A stretch of 64,000 nt of DNA from CAVVZJ01 sp963752755 (GTDB lineage: Bacteria; Planctomycetota; Planctomycetia; Isosphaerales; Isosphaeraceae), in contig CAVVZJ010000003.1 in the NCBI GenBank assembly GCA_963752755.1, positions 434,001 to 498,000 on the forward strand, read 5' to 3'. Made by a program: the position numbers and the translations under genes. The notes beneath the pieces are model-generated. The model did not search any database. It had not been told where the DNA came from and was given only the letters and a program-made list of their open reading frames with translations. This document shows, in pieces, positions 9,309 through 25,099 of this stretch (its first letter is position 1; every line of letters starts with the position of its first letter).

Positions 9309-10401
9309 CCGCATCCGACGGCCTGCTTCCCGCGGTCCATCGCCATCGCCGGGGCCTGGGGTTACATCGGCCGCAAGTTCCTCGACGTGGCCCTCGCCCG
9401 CGGCCTGACGACTTACGTCTATGACCCGGGCCCCCGCCCGACGACGTGGACCTGAGCCGCCTGGTCCGCATTCCCGACGAGCACGAGTTCTACCGGCTCG
9501 ATGCCGAGCTATTCCACCTCGCCGTTCACCCCGAGCATCGCCGCGAAGACCGGCTGCTCGCCCGACCCGTGCCACCGCCGATCCTCAACGAGAAGCCGAT
9601 GGCCGCGCCGAGCATCCCGAGCACTGCCGCCAGGTCGTCGCCGCCGTCGACGCCTCGAAGGCGATCATGCTCTACGACTTCCCCGAGCTTTTCGACCCCC
9701 TGACCGCCCGCATCCTCGACTTCCTCACCAGCTTCCGCGACCTCCACATCACCGCGATCTCCCTCCAGCGCTCCAAGGACCGCGAGGACCCGGCCAACCC
9801 GCGCAACCGCAAGCGGATGGTCCCGATCCAGTACCAGGAGACGGTCCATTGCCTCGCCTTTGTCCTCTACCTGCTCGCCAGGGTCCGCGGGAGCGTGGCC
9901 GCGGCACTCGGCGAGGGCCTCCGGCTGGAGGGCAACTCCGACCCCTACAAACCGCCAAACCCAGAGGCGTACCCGTACCCGGTCGATGGCCGTTGCCGCT
10001 ACCGGGCCACCTTCGGCAGCATGTCGGTCGCGGGGCTGACCGACTTCAAGCGCGGCGCCGAGTGGTCCAAGCGACGCGTCATCCAGGGGATCGGCGACGG
10101 CTCCCCGTTCACGATCGACGTCTCCTACCTCGAAGGCCGGAAGCACCTCCACCTCAACGGCAAGCCCCAGCCGTGCGACCCGGCCGCCAGCTCCTATGAG
10201 CACGTCCTCACGACCGCGACACGATGGCTCGGCGAACAGGACCGCGACCGCCTGATGACGGGCCTCTACCCCAACCCCCGGTTCACCCGCGTCACCTATC
10301 AACTCTCCGCCGCGCTCTGGCGGAGCTGTCACGACCGCCGTGAGATCGCCTTCGCCTCGGCCGATCAACTCCTCGATTGGGACGCGGCGTTCGCCCCCTG
10401 A
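9305..10401 (+). CDS. Putative NAD-binding oxidoreductase, Gfo/Idh/MocA-like (frameshifted)
   Basis: Starts at ATG 9305 in another ATGA overlap with the kinase gene. The N-terminus, spread over several frames, reads SIAIAGAWGYIGRKFLDVAL with a GxWGxxG nucleotide-binding loop, then VARLGLTTYVYDP-like strand residues. PILNEKPMA follows, where Gfo/Idh/MocA dehydrogenases carry EKP(L/M/I). From about 9640 to the stop at 10401 one frame is clean: DASKAIMLYDFPELFDPLTA, MVPIQYQETVHCLAFVLYLL and RGAEWSKRRVIQGIGDGSPF. About three indels lie before 9640. The C-terminal half is not a region I recognise, so the substrate is unknown. As the last gene of the pectin operon, it could oxidise or reduce a galacturonate-derived intermediate. 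Confidence 0.6.
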
Positions 10402-10624
10402 TCCCCCGGCTCCTCGTTCGACCCCCCAGGGCGCGGGGCCTGGTCATCGTCGCCGACGTCCTCCCGGAAGCGATCCGCTCGATCGGATGGCCGGGTTCTC
10501 TCATCCACGAGCCCGTGGATGCGGTCCGATCTGGCCTGGTGTGGGACAGCCGCCCCCGGCTGTCATCCGGTCGAGCCCGCCGGAGGCGGCTGTCCCCCTG
10601 GAGTCGGGCTCGAATCGGACCGTA

Positions 10625-10920
10625 TCCGCGGGTTCGAGGATGGGACACCGCCACCGGCAATCCGATCGGCCCCGGCCTCCGTCACGAGGGCCAGGTCGGG
10701 TTCGTCACCTTCACCCCCGACGGCCGTCGCGTCCTCACCGGCGGCCAGGAGACCACCGGCTTCCTCCAGCCAATCCCCCCTGGAACGAGCCGGCCGACCA
10801 GATCGAGCACACCCTTGAAGCCGCCACCGGCATGCGCCTCGACGCCGACGACATCCTCCAGAGGCTCGACGAACCTCCTGGCAAGCCCACCTCCGCCATC
10901 TCCAGTCGCCCGACTGATCC
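10625..10920 (+). pseudogene. Remnant of a WD40-repeat protein gene
   Basis: One frame reads VRGWDTATGNPIGPGLRHEG followed by VGFVTFTPDGRRVLTGGQ, a single WD40 blade of the type found in planctomycete WD40/kinase proteins. After a frame change comes IEHTLEAATGMRLDADDILQ followed by RLDEPPG. This resembles the segment that closes such proteins (a TGM.LD....RLD motif). Only one blade and the tail are left, with no start codon or ribosome site. It is therefore a decayed fragment and not a gene. Confidence 0.6.
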
Positions 10921-11190
10921 AGAATGGCCTCGATTACCGCTCACCCCCTCACCGAAAAAATCAGGAGAAAAGGTGATAATCCCGACCAGGAATTCGGAAA
11001 ATGACTGCCATAGGAGTTACGCGGTTAGCCCGTTCACCCGAGATTTGGCCGACTCCGGCTGACGCCAACTGCGTAATGCCTAGGCCATCGAGAGACTCGC
11101 TGAGCCAGGCTCAGTCGACGAAGACCTCGACCTGCTCCTTGACAATTCGGATCGACAGCCATCGTACGACGTCCCCCAACGCGTCCCCGG

Positions 11191-11350
11191 GCGCCGAACG
11201 AACTTCACAATAGGAAAGCAAGCCCTCTTTTCCCTCGCCCTACCAGGGACTTGCGACACGCCCGATTCCTCAGGTTCGCGCGTCCCCCTGGCGTCCCCGG
11301 CGCGTTGCGAAGACGTCCCGGCCACGTCGCGACGACGTCGCCCGGTGTCC
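11191..11350 (+). repeat. Dispersed repeat, copy 1
   Basis: The head is GCGCCGAACGAACTTCACAA then TAGGAAAGCAAGCC, a pyrimidine run and CTACCAGGGACTTGCGACAC. The tail is an array of degenerate CGTCCC/CGTCGC units spaced about 10-11 bases apart. The same order of parts occurs at 11473 and 61765. On the complementary strand the head reads (Y)CEVRSA or IVKFVRR, depending on frame; no start codon makes a convincing gene. Confidence 0.8.
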
Positions 11351-11472
11351 GACCGGATCGCCTCGGTCGGTTGCCTTCGCGGTCCCCCACCCACCGGGGT
11401 TCGGACTCGCCACGCTCCGCGACCATCCGAATCCGTGCCGCCTGGGAGCGTCGCCTCGCCCGGCGTCTCCGA

Positions 11473-11628
11473 GCGCCGAACGAACTTCACAATAGGCAAG
11501 CAAGCCCCCTTTTCCCATAACACACCAGGGAGTTACGACACGCCCCGTCTCCACCTCTCGCGCGTTCCCCCGACGTCCCCGACGCGTTCGGGAGGCGTCC
11601 CGGGCGCGTCGCGAAGGCGTCCTGGAGC
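11473..11628 (+). repeat. Dispersed repeat, copy 2
   Basis: Same head as copy 1 (identical over GCGCCGAACGAACTTCACAA and the following TAGG), then CAAGCAAGCCCCCTTTTCCC, the ACCAGGGAGTTACGACACGC segment and a tail of CGTCCC-type units. It starts 282 bases after copy 1, in the same orientation, so the two look like a direct duplication. Confidence 0.8.
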
Positions 11629-11787
11629 GACCCAACGGAGCGGCCAGGTCGGCCGTCGCGGTCCACCCAGCTCACGCGATGGCCGCCGCCTCACCAGGTT
11701 GGCCCGGATCGTGCCGGCAGAAGTCCGTCCGCCAACACCACACCTTCCCATCCACAACCGGCCCGTGCCAGAGGAGACGATCCCGCG

Positions 11788-12559
11788 ATGACAACCCCGT
11801 GCACGGAGAGCTGGGAAGGGGAGGGGCCTCGTCCGGTCCTCGGACCGGACGAGGTCCACGTCTGGCGCCTCGTGCTGGACCGGCCCGACGATCAGCGTCA
11901 CCTGCTTGCCAGCCTCCTCTCGGCCGACGAGCGGGACGGGCCGACCGGCTCCGCGCCGGCCCCATCCGCGATCGGTTCGTCACCGGCCGGGGACTGCTCC
12001 GACGGATCCTCGGCCTTTACCGGGACGAGCACCCCGAGCGCCTGGTCTTCCGCTACGGGCCTCATGGCAAGCCTGACCTGGTGGTCGACGACGAGCGGCC
12101 AGTCCCTCGGTTCAACCTGGCTCATTCGGACGGGCGGGCCCTTCTGGCCCTCACGCACGATCAGCAAGTCGGGGTCGACCTGGAGGCGATCCGCCCGATC
12201 CCCGACCTGGAACAGATCGTCGCTCGCTTCTTCTCCACCCGCGAGCGGTCGGTCTTCGACGCCCTTCCCCCGCCCGAGCGGGCCGGCGCGTTCTTCCGGG
12301 GATGGACCCGAAAGGAAGCCTTCCTCAAGGCGATCGGGGAGGGATTGAGCCTCCCGCTGGATCAATTCGACGTCTCGATCGCCCCGGAAGAACCGCCCGC
12401 CCTGCTCGCCGTCGCCGGTCGGCCGGGCGAGGCGTCGCGATGGACCCTGCAAGACCTGACGATCGAGCCGGGATACGCCGCCGCCCTGGTCATCGAGGGT
12501 CCGCCCTGCCGGCTCCAGATCCGCGACGAAGGCTCCGAACCCAGGCGGCAGCCCCCTGA
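11788..12559 (+). CDS. 4'-phosphopantetheinyl transferase, Sfp type (frameshifted)
   Basis: This enzyme attaches the phosphopantetheine arm to the carrier domains of the adjoining PKS-NRPS. The N-terminus from ATG 11788 reads DEVHVWRLVLDRPDDQRHLL and SLLSADE. At about 11935 the frame changes and the core follows: GRGLLRRILGLY, KPDLV, FNLAHSDGRALLALTHDQQ, the Mg-binding VGVDLEAIRPIPDLEQIVAR, FFSTRE and FFRGWTRKEAFLKAIGEGL. These are the P-motifs of the Sfp/HetI class, and the length (about 250 residues) fits. The stop is uncertain. The core frame stays open into the opposite gene, while a one-base shift gives TGA at 12557-12559, so a second indel near the C-terminus is likely. It is convergent with the cluster's last gene, with only about ten bases between. 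Confidence 0.82.
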
Positions 12560-12569
12560 CCGGAATCGC

Positions 12570-13949
12570 TCACTCAAATCTCAAGGCGTCGATCGGACTG
12601 AGTCGAGCGGCCTTCCAGGCGGGGTAATAGCCGAAGATGATTCCCACCGTCACCGAGACGGAGACCGAGGTCAGGACCGCCAGCGGCGACGGCTCGGTCG
12701 GCCAGCCGGCGAGCGTCCGGACCAGCAGCGACGCCCCCTGGCCGGCCAGGATGCCCGCGGCGCCGCCGAGCAGACAGAGCACGATGGCCTCGACCAGGAA
12801 CTGCCGGAGGATGTCGTCCGGCGTGGCCCCGACCGCCCGCCGCAGGCCGATCTCGCGGTAGCGCTCCGTCACGGAGACGAGCATGATATTCATGATTCCG
12901 ACCCCGCCAACCACCAGGGAGATCAAGGCGACGCAGACCAGGAGCCCCGTGACGACCCGGATCGTCGCCTGCACGGCGCGGAGGACCTCGGTGAAGTCGC
13001 GGACGGCGAAGTCGTCCTCATCGCCGGGGCCGATCCCATGACGCTCGCGCAGCAGATCGCGGATCTGCCCCATCGCGGCCGGGATCTCCGCGGTCGAGCG
13101 CGACCGGACGAGGATCGAATCGACACTCGAGGACCGCTCCAGCTTCGGCGTGGCGGCCTCCCGGACCGGCGAGCTGGCGGGGTAGAGGGAGGTCGAGCCG
13201 CGGGGATAGCGACGGGCCAGGGAGTCGACCAGCATGGCCAGGCTCGGGACATCCTCGGCCGCCTGCGCAGCCAGCCGACTTGCCCCGCCACTGACCCGGT
13301 AGCGGACGGTCGTCCAGGGAGCCAGGAGAATGTCGTCCTGGTCCTCGCCGATGATATTGGCCCCCTTGGCAGCCAGGACGCCGAGGACCCGCAGCGGCAC
13401 GCCGTTGACATCCACCTCCTGGCCAACCGGCGACTCGTCCCCGAACAGCTCGCGCGCCACAGTCCGGCCGAGCAGGCAGACCAGGGCCACGTCGCGGATG
13501 TCGCGATCGGTGAACGGCTCACCCTCGGCCATCTCTTGCCAGTCGCGGACCCGCAGGAAGCCGGGCGTCGTGCCGTAGAGGTACATCGGGTTCCAGTTTC
13601 GGTTGCCGTGAACGGCCTGGCCGCGGCCGTACACGATGGGGGCCAGGTTGGCGACCGACGGGCACTCACGGAGGATCGCCTCGGCGTCCTCGGGCCTGAG
13701 CGTCTTGTTGCTGCCGCGACCGAGGCTGACGCCATTTCGCGAGGCGGCGCCCGACTGGACCAGGATGTTGTCCACGCCCGTCTCGGTGAGCATGGCCCGG
13801 ATGGCGCGGGCCGATCCCTGGCCAATCTCGGCAATCGCGATCAGGGCCGCCACGCCGATGACGATGCCGAGCGTGGTGAGAGCCGACCGCATGGCGTTGC
13901 GACCGAGGCAGCGCAACGCCGTCGTCGCCGTGCCAACGAGCGATCGCAA
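12570..13949 (-). CDS. MacB-type ABC transporter permease
   Basis: A 459-residue protein with the MacB/FtsX layout. There is one N-terminal transmembrane helix (RSALTTLGIVIGVAALIAI), then a periplasmic MacB_PCD domain of about 240 residues. Three C-terminal helices follow (LLVCVALISLVVGGVGIMNI, AIVLCLLGGAAGILAGQGA, VSVSVTVGIIFGYYPAWKAA), with the conserved loop EIGLRRAVGATPDDILRQF. It ends ARLSPIDALRFE, the usual family ending. The start is a TTG at 13949 inside the end of the ATPase frame, so the two genes overlap by about 109 bases. With the ATPase and MacA-like adaptor upstream it forms a tripartite exporter, most likely for the lipopeptide. Confidence 0.88.
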   Translation of the reverse strand: MRSLVGTATTALRCLGRNAMRSALTTLGIVIGVAALIAIAEIGQGSARAIRAMLTETGVDNILVQSGAASRNGVSLGRGSNKTLRPEDAEAILRECPSVANLAPIVYGRGQAVHGNRNWNPMYLYGTTPGFLRVRDWQEMAEGEPFTDRDIRDVALVCLLGRTVARELFGDESPVGQEVDVNGVPLRVLGVLAAKGANIIGEDQDDILLAPWTTVRYRVSGGASRLAAQAAEDVPSLAMLVDSLARRYPRGSTSLYPASSPVREAATPKLERSSSVDSILVRSRSTAEIPAAMGQIRDLLRERHGIGPGDEDDFAVRDFTEVLRAVQATIRVVTGLLVCVALISLVVGGVGIMNIMLVSVTERYREIGLRRAVGATPDDILRQFLVEAIVLCLLGGAAGILAGQGASLLVRTLAGWPTEPSPLAVLTSVSVSVTVGIIFGYYPAWKAARLSPIDALRFE

Positions 13950-14725
13950 GCCGCGATGGGGTCGGAGCCGCCGCGACGGTCGCGATTCCAGGGGCGGGGT
14001 GACGGCCTCGGCTGGGTCGGACGAGCCGCCTGTGCGCTGGGACGATCGTCTTCGACCACGAGGCCGTCGCGAATCCGGACAAGGCGGTCAGCGTGGGCGG
14101 CGACGTTGGGGTCGTGGGTCACGAGGAGGATCGTCAGGCGGTCCTCGCGGTTGAGTCGGCGAAAGAGATCAAGGATCTCCTCGCCGGTCTGGGTGTCGAG
14201 GTTGCCGGTCGGCTCGTCGGCGATCAGGAGTTCGCAGCGGTTGACCAGGGCCCGCGCGATCGCCACGCGCTGCTGCTCGCCGCCGGAGAGCTGCGACGGC
14301 TCGTGGTCGAGCCGGTCGCCCAGCCCGACCCGCTCCAGCAAGGCCCGCGCCCGCTCGCGAGACTCGCGGGCCGGCAGGCCGGGCGAGGCATACGAGAGCG
14401 GCATCATCACGTTCTCGAGCGCCGACTGGCGGGCCAGGAGATTGAAGTTCTGGAAGACGAAGCCGACCTTCCGGTTCCTCAGCAAGGCGCGGGATTCCTC
14501 GGGGAGCCGGTCCACCTCCACACCGTCGAGCCAGTAGCGGCCGGACGTCGGCCGGTCGAGGCCGCCGATGAGGTTGACCAGGGTCGTCTTGCCCGAGCCG
14601 GAGGCACCCATCAAGGCGACCATCTCACCGCGACCAATGGCCAACGAGACACCCCGCAACACCGGAATCCGGACCCGGCCGCGCCGGTATTCCTTGCGAA
14701 TCTCGTCGAGAAGAATCGTCTCCAA
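13841..14725 (-). CDS. MacB-type ABC transporter ATP-binding protein
   Basis: The Walker A is MGASGSGKTTLVNLIGGLDR, the Q-loop is VGFVFQNFNLLARQSALENV, the ABC signature is QLSGGEQQRVAIARAL, Walker B is LLIADEPTGNLDT and the switch His is in LLVTHDP. This is the LolD/MacB-type ATPase set. Translation starts at TTG 14725, which has GAGGGAGG seven bases upstream and sits 15 bases after the adaptor gene. The catalytic domain ends near residue 230. The last 60 or so residues are Arg/Pro-rich, overlap the permease gene in another frame and look spurious, so an indel near 14070 may have removed the true stop. Confidence 0.87.
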   Translation of the reverse strand: METILLDEIRKEYRRGRVRIPVLRGVSLAIGRGEMVALMGASGSGKTTLVNLIGGLDRPTSGRYWLDGVEVDRLPEESRALLRNRKVGFVFQNFNLLARQSALENVMMPLSYASPGLPARESRERARALLERVGLGDRLDHEPSQLSGGEQQRVAIARALVNRCELLIADEPTGNLDTQTGEEILDLFRRLNREDRLTILLVTHDPNVAAHADRLVRIRDGLVVEDDRPSAQAARPTQPRPSPRPWNRDRRGGSDPIAACDRSLARRRRRCAASVATPCGRLSPRSASSSAWRP

Positions 14726-14740
14726 CGCCGAGCCTCCCTC

Positions 14741-15985
14741 TTATCGCTTCGGCTTGTCCTTGTCGAACTGGGGCAAGAACGGCGAGGTGCTGTCGGCGTC
14801 GTTACGGAGCTGGTAGCCGACGACAACCTCCAGGCCCTCGCTCACGGCCTCGCCCTCGACCTCGGTCCGCAGACCGTCCGTCGGGCCAACCCGCACGGCG
14901 ACCGGCCGCAGGGACACGCCGGCGCGAACCCAGAGCGTCCCGCGCCGCTTCGCCTCATCCCCCTCGGCGGGTCGCGGCAGGAACGTTCCCCGCGCGATGT
15001 GCTGCGGGCTGGGGCGGAAGCGAAGGGCCGCGTTGGGCACGAGCAGCACGTCCGAGCGACGGTCCACCTCGAAACGGACCCGCGCCGTCAGGTAGGGCAG
15101 GAGCTTGCCCTGGGTGTTGTCCACGTCGATCACGACGGTGTAAGTCACGACGTTGTGGGCCATGCTGGCGTTCAGGCGGATCTGCGCGACCTGACCCGCG
15201 AACGTCTCGTCGGGAAAGGCGGCGACCGAGCACTGGACCGGCTGGCCCGGGTGAATGGCGCCGATGTCGGCCTCGTTGACCGACGCCCAGATCTCCAGCC
15301 GGGAAAGGTCCCTGGCAATCAGGAAGAGACTCGGCGCGCTGAGGCTCGCAACGACCGTCTGGCCGAGATTCACGCGGCGATCGAGGATGACGCCCGAAAC
15401 GGGCGAGCGGATCGTGGTGTAGCCGAGGTTGACCTCGGCCTCCTCCAGGTTGGCCTCGGAGATCGCCACAGCACTCCGGGCGACGGCGAGGTTCGCCTGG
15501 GCGGCCTCGAACTCAGACTCGGCGGTCTCGTACTCCTGGACCGAGATCATACTGCCGCGAGCGCGGAGCTGGCTGGATCGCTCCAAAGTCCGACGGGCTT
15601 GACGCTCCCGCGCCTCGGATTGTTGGACATCGGCTCGAGCCCGGTCGAGCTGGGCGCGAGCCTGGTTGACGCGGGCCTTGAACAGCGATTCATCAAGGTG
15701 GGCCAGCACCGTCCCTTCTTCCACGGGCGAGCGGTAGCTGATCGCCTTCTCCGGATCGCTCGGGTCCGCGCCGAAGCTCTTGATCTGTCCGGCCACCTGC
15801 GCCCCGACGTCCACGACCTCGATCGGCTCGATCGTGCCGTTGGCCTCGATGGTCAACCGGAGGTCGCCCCGCTCGACGGAGGCGGTGCGAAAGACGACGG
15901 GGGTTGCCCGGGCGTCGTTCCAGTACCAGTAACCCGCGGCGCCCCCGCCCCAGAGGAGCACCAGGAACATCAGGAGTCGTTTCAT
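14741..15985 (-). CDS. MacA/HlyD-type periplasmic adaptor protein
   Basis: A 414-residue protein with one N-terminal membrane anchor (MKRLLMFLVLLWGGGAAGYW). A lipoyl half-motif (IEPIEVVDVGAQVAGQIKSF) and a long coiled-coil hairpin follow (about residues 95-190, rich in Ala, Arg, Glu and Gln). The second lipoyl half is TTIRSPVSGVILDRRVNLGQ and the rest is beta-barrel and membrane-proximal domains. This is the MacA/PvdR type of membrane fusion protein, which links an inner-membrane MacB-type transporter to an outer-membrane channel. No channel gene is present nearby. The gene is intact, 54 bases after the exporter gene and 15 before the ATPase. Confidence 0.88.
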   Translation of the reverse strand: MKRLLMFLVLLWGGGAAGYWYWNDARATPVVFRTASVERGDLRLTIEANGTIEPIEVVDVGAQVAGQIKSFGADPSDPEKAISYRSPVEEGTVLAHLDESLFKARVNQARAQLDRARADVQQSEARERQARRTLERSSQLRARGSMISVQEYETAESEFEAAQANLAVARSAVAISEANLEEAEVNLGYTTIRSPVSGVILDRRVNLGQTVVASLSAPSLFLIARDLSRLEIWASVNEADIGAIHPGQPVQCSVAAFPDETFAGQVAQIRLNASMAHNVVTYTVVIDVDNTQGKLLPYLTARVRFEVDRRSDVLLVPNAALRFRPSPQHIARGTFLPRPAEGDEAKRRGTLWVRAGVSLRPVAVRVGPTDGLRTEVEGEAVSEGLEVVVGYQLRNDADSTSPFLPQFDKDKPKR

Positions 15986-16039
15986 GGTGATTGGGCTCTC
16001 GGTTCTCGCATCAGTCGGGTGGAGAAGCGGCTCGGACGG

Positions 16040-17700
16040 TCAACCCCCGGCAAATCCAGGGGGTCCACCCCCCACGGCGACGCCGTCCGCCTCGCGGATC
16101 AGGCCGCCGTCGAGCCGGATGACGCGGTCGGCGGCCTCGAAGTAGTCCTCGTCGTGGCTGATGACGAGCAACGCCTTGCCCCGGGCCTTGAGCTCGGGCA
16201 GCAGCTCGTGATAGAAGACCCGACGCGAGCCAGGGTCCTGGTGGGCGGCCCACTCGTCGAGGACACAGACGGGCCGGTTCTCCAGACAGGCCGAGATCAA
16301 GGCCAGACGTCGCCGCTGCCCGACGGACAGCTCAACGGTCGAGAAGGCCCCGTCGCGGATCGCGACCCGGCCGTCCAGCCCGAGCTGGGCAAGATACGGC
16401 CCGGCCCAGGTCGCGGCCACGTCGGGGTCGAGACCGTGGAGCGTCGGGAAGAGGTGCCCGTCCGCGAAGACGACCGTGAAGAGCTGGCGGTATGCCTCCC
16501 GATCCTCGTCGGCGACCGGCCGGCCCTCGAGGCGGATCACACCGCTTTTCGGGACATACAGCCCGGAGAGCAGCTTGACGAGGGTGGTCTTGCCGCTACC
16601 GTTGCCGCCGACGAGGAAGACCAACTCGCCCGGCCGGAGGGTCAGGTCGATCGGGCCGAGGACGAAGCCACCGACGTCGGCCTCGCGTCGGTAGGCGAAG
16701 GTCACGCCCTCCAGCTCGATCGACCCGGCGAGAGTCGCCAGGGAGACCAGCTCTGTCGCGTCGGGCTCGGCCAGTCCGGTTTCGAGCGAGGGAACGAGCG
16801 TCTCGATTCTCCCGAGCGAGGCACGGGCGCGGCCGAGGACGGGGGCCCAGGTCAGCAGCACGTCGAGCGACGGCATCAGGAACAGCACGACCAGGACCAC
16901 CCCGGCCAGCGTCGCCCGATCGAGTCCGACCAGGACGGGCAGGACGAACAGCAAGGCCCCCATGAACCCGAACGACGCAATCTGCGCCCAGCCGGCCGCC
17001 GCCGCATAGAAGGTCAGGCCCGCAACCGTACGGTCGCGGACCGCTGCGGCCGCCGGCGCGAGGGCGTCGGCGAGGAAGGCGTCGCGACGGCCCCGGTGAA
17101 GCTTCAGCTCGCGGAAGCCGTCGATCAAGGAGCGGAAGTGCCCGACCAGCGTGACCTGCTCGCCCCGCGCCGCCCTCAGGTGCCGCATCGCTCGGTTCGC
17201 CAGCACGACGTAGCCGACCACCGACGGCACCGCCACGCCCAGGCCGAGCAGCAGGGCAGGGGGGGAGAGCCAACCAGCATAGGCCAGACAAGCCGCCACG
17301 ATCGGCCCGTTGATTGCGATCAAGGGGAAGCCGGCCAGGGCGTTGGCGACGATGATGACATCCTCGGTCAGCACGGCCGTCAAGGCGGCCGGATCGAGCG
17401 CCTCGAACCGTTCCAGTGGAAGCCTGAGGATCTTCCGGCAGAGCCGCAGCGCCAGGGCTGTCACCGCCCCTTGACCCAGCCGGATCATCGCCGACTGAGC
17501 CAGCACCCGGGCCAGCGCCGCGACCAGACAGAGCCCCGCGAACGACCAGGCCAGGGCCCGGGACGGCACCCCCTCACGGGCCAGCTCCGCCTGCGCAGCG
17601 CGATCAGGCCGACCCCGCTCGTCCCGGCGGCCATGCCGGCGAAGACGGCCAGAGCGAGCACGCCCCGGGAAGGCTTCAGCAAGTCGCGGAGCAAACTCAT
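16040..17700 (-). CDS. Cyclic peptide export ABC transporter, PvdE/SyrD-like (one frameshift)
   Basis: Starts at ATG 17700 (MSLLRDLLKPSRGVLALAVF), preceded by GGAGGA. The frame changes at about 17600 and continues in the long frame AWSFAGLCLVAALARVLAQS. A six-helix exporter domain is followed by an ATPase with Walker A VGGNGSGKTTLVKLLSGLYV, the signature ELSVGQRRRLALISACLENR, Walker B VCVLDEWAAHQDP and LLVISHDEDYFEAADRVI. The S-V-G-Q-R-R signature and DEWAAHQDP are typical of the PvdE/SyrD family that exports pyoverdine precursors and lipopeptides across the inner membrane. The gene begins 27 bases after the last synthetase. With the MacAB-like genes it parallels the PvdE plus PvdRT pairing of pyoverdine loci. 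Confidence 0.86.
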
Positions 17701-17727
17701 GTCGTTCGATTCCTCCGTGCGGTTGAC

Positions 17728-25070
<7,343 letters not shown>

Positions 25071-25099
25071 GGTCGAGCGTCGCTCTGGTCGAGTCCGGC

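Larger units (their letters stand above)
10402..11787. other. Intergenic region with gene debris and repeats
   Basis: No intact gene is visible in this 1.4-kb stretch between the pectin operon and the lipopeptide cluster. It holds remnants of a WD40 gene at about 10625-10920 and two copies of a dispersed repeat at 11191 and 11473. The sequence around 10930-11190 has lower GC than the surroundings and shows no recognisable protein in any frame. Confidence 0.6.

Noticed and set aside
11080..11523. Minus-strand frame with repeated IVKFVRR segments as a repeat-containing protein
   Set aside because: The repeated segments are just the translated heads of the dispersed DNA repeat; the rest is Arg/Gly-rich without a start signal.
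12560..14537. Plus-strand continuation of the phosphopantetheinyl transferase frame to 952 codons
   Set aside because: Beyond 12560 it is antisense to the intact MacB-type permease and ATPase genes; the composition is Arg/Asp-rich with no motif. A lost stop by an indel is the simpler explanation.
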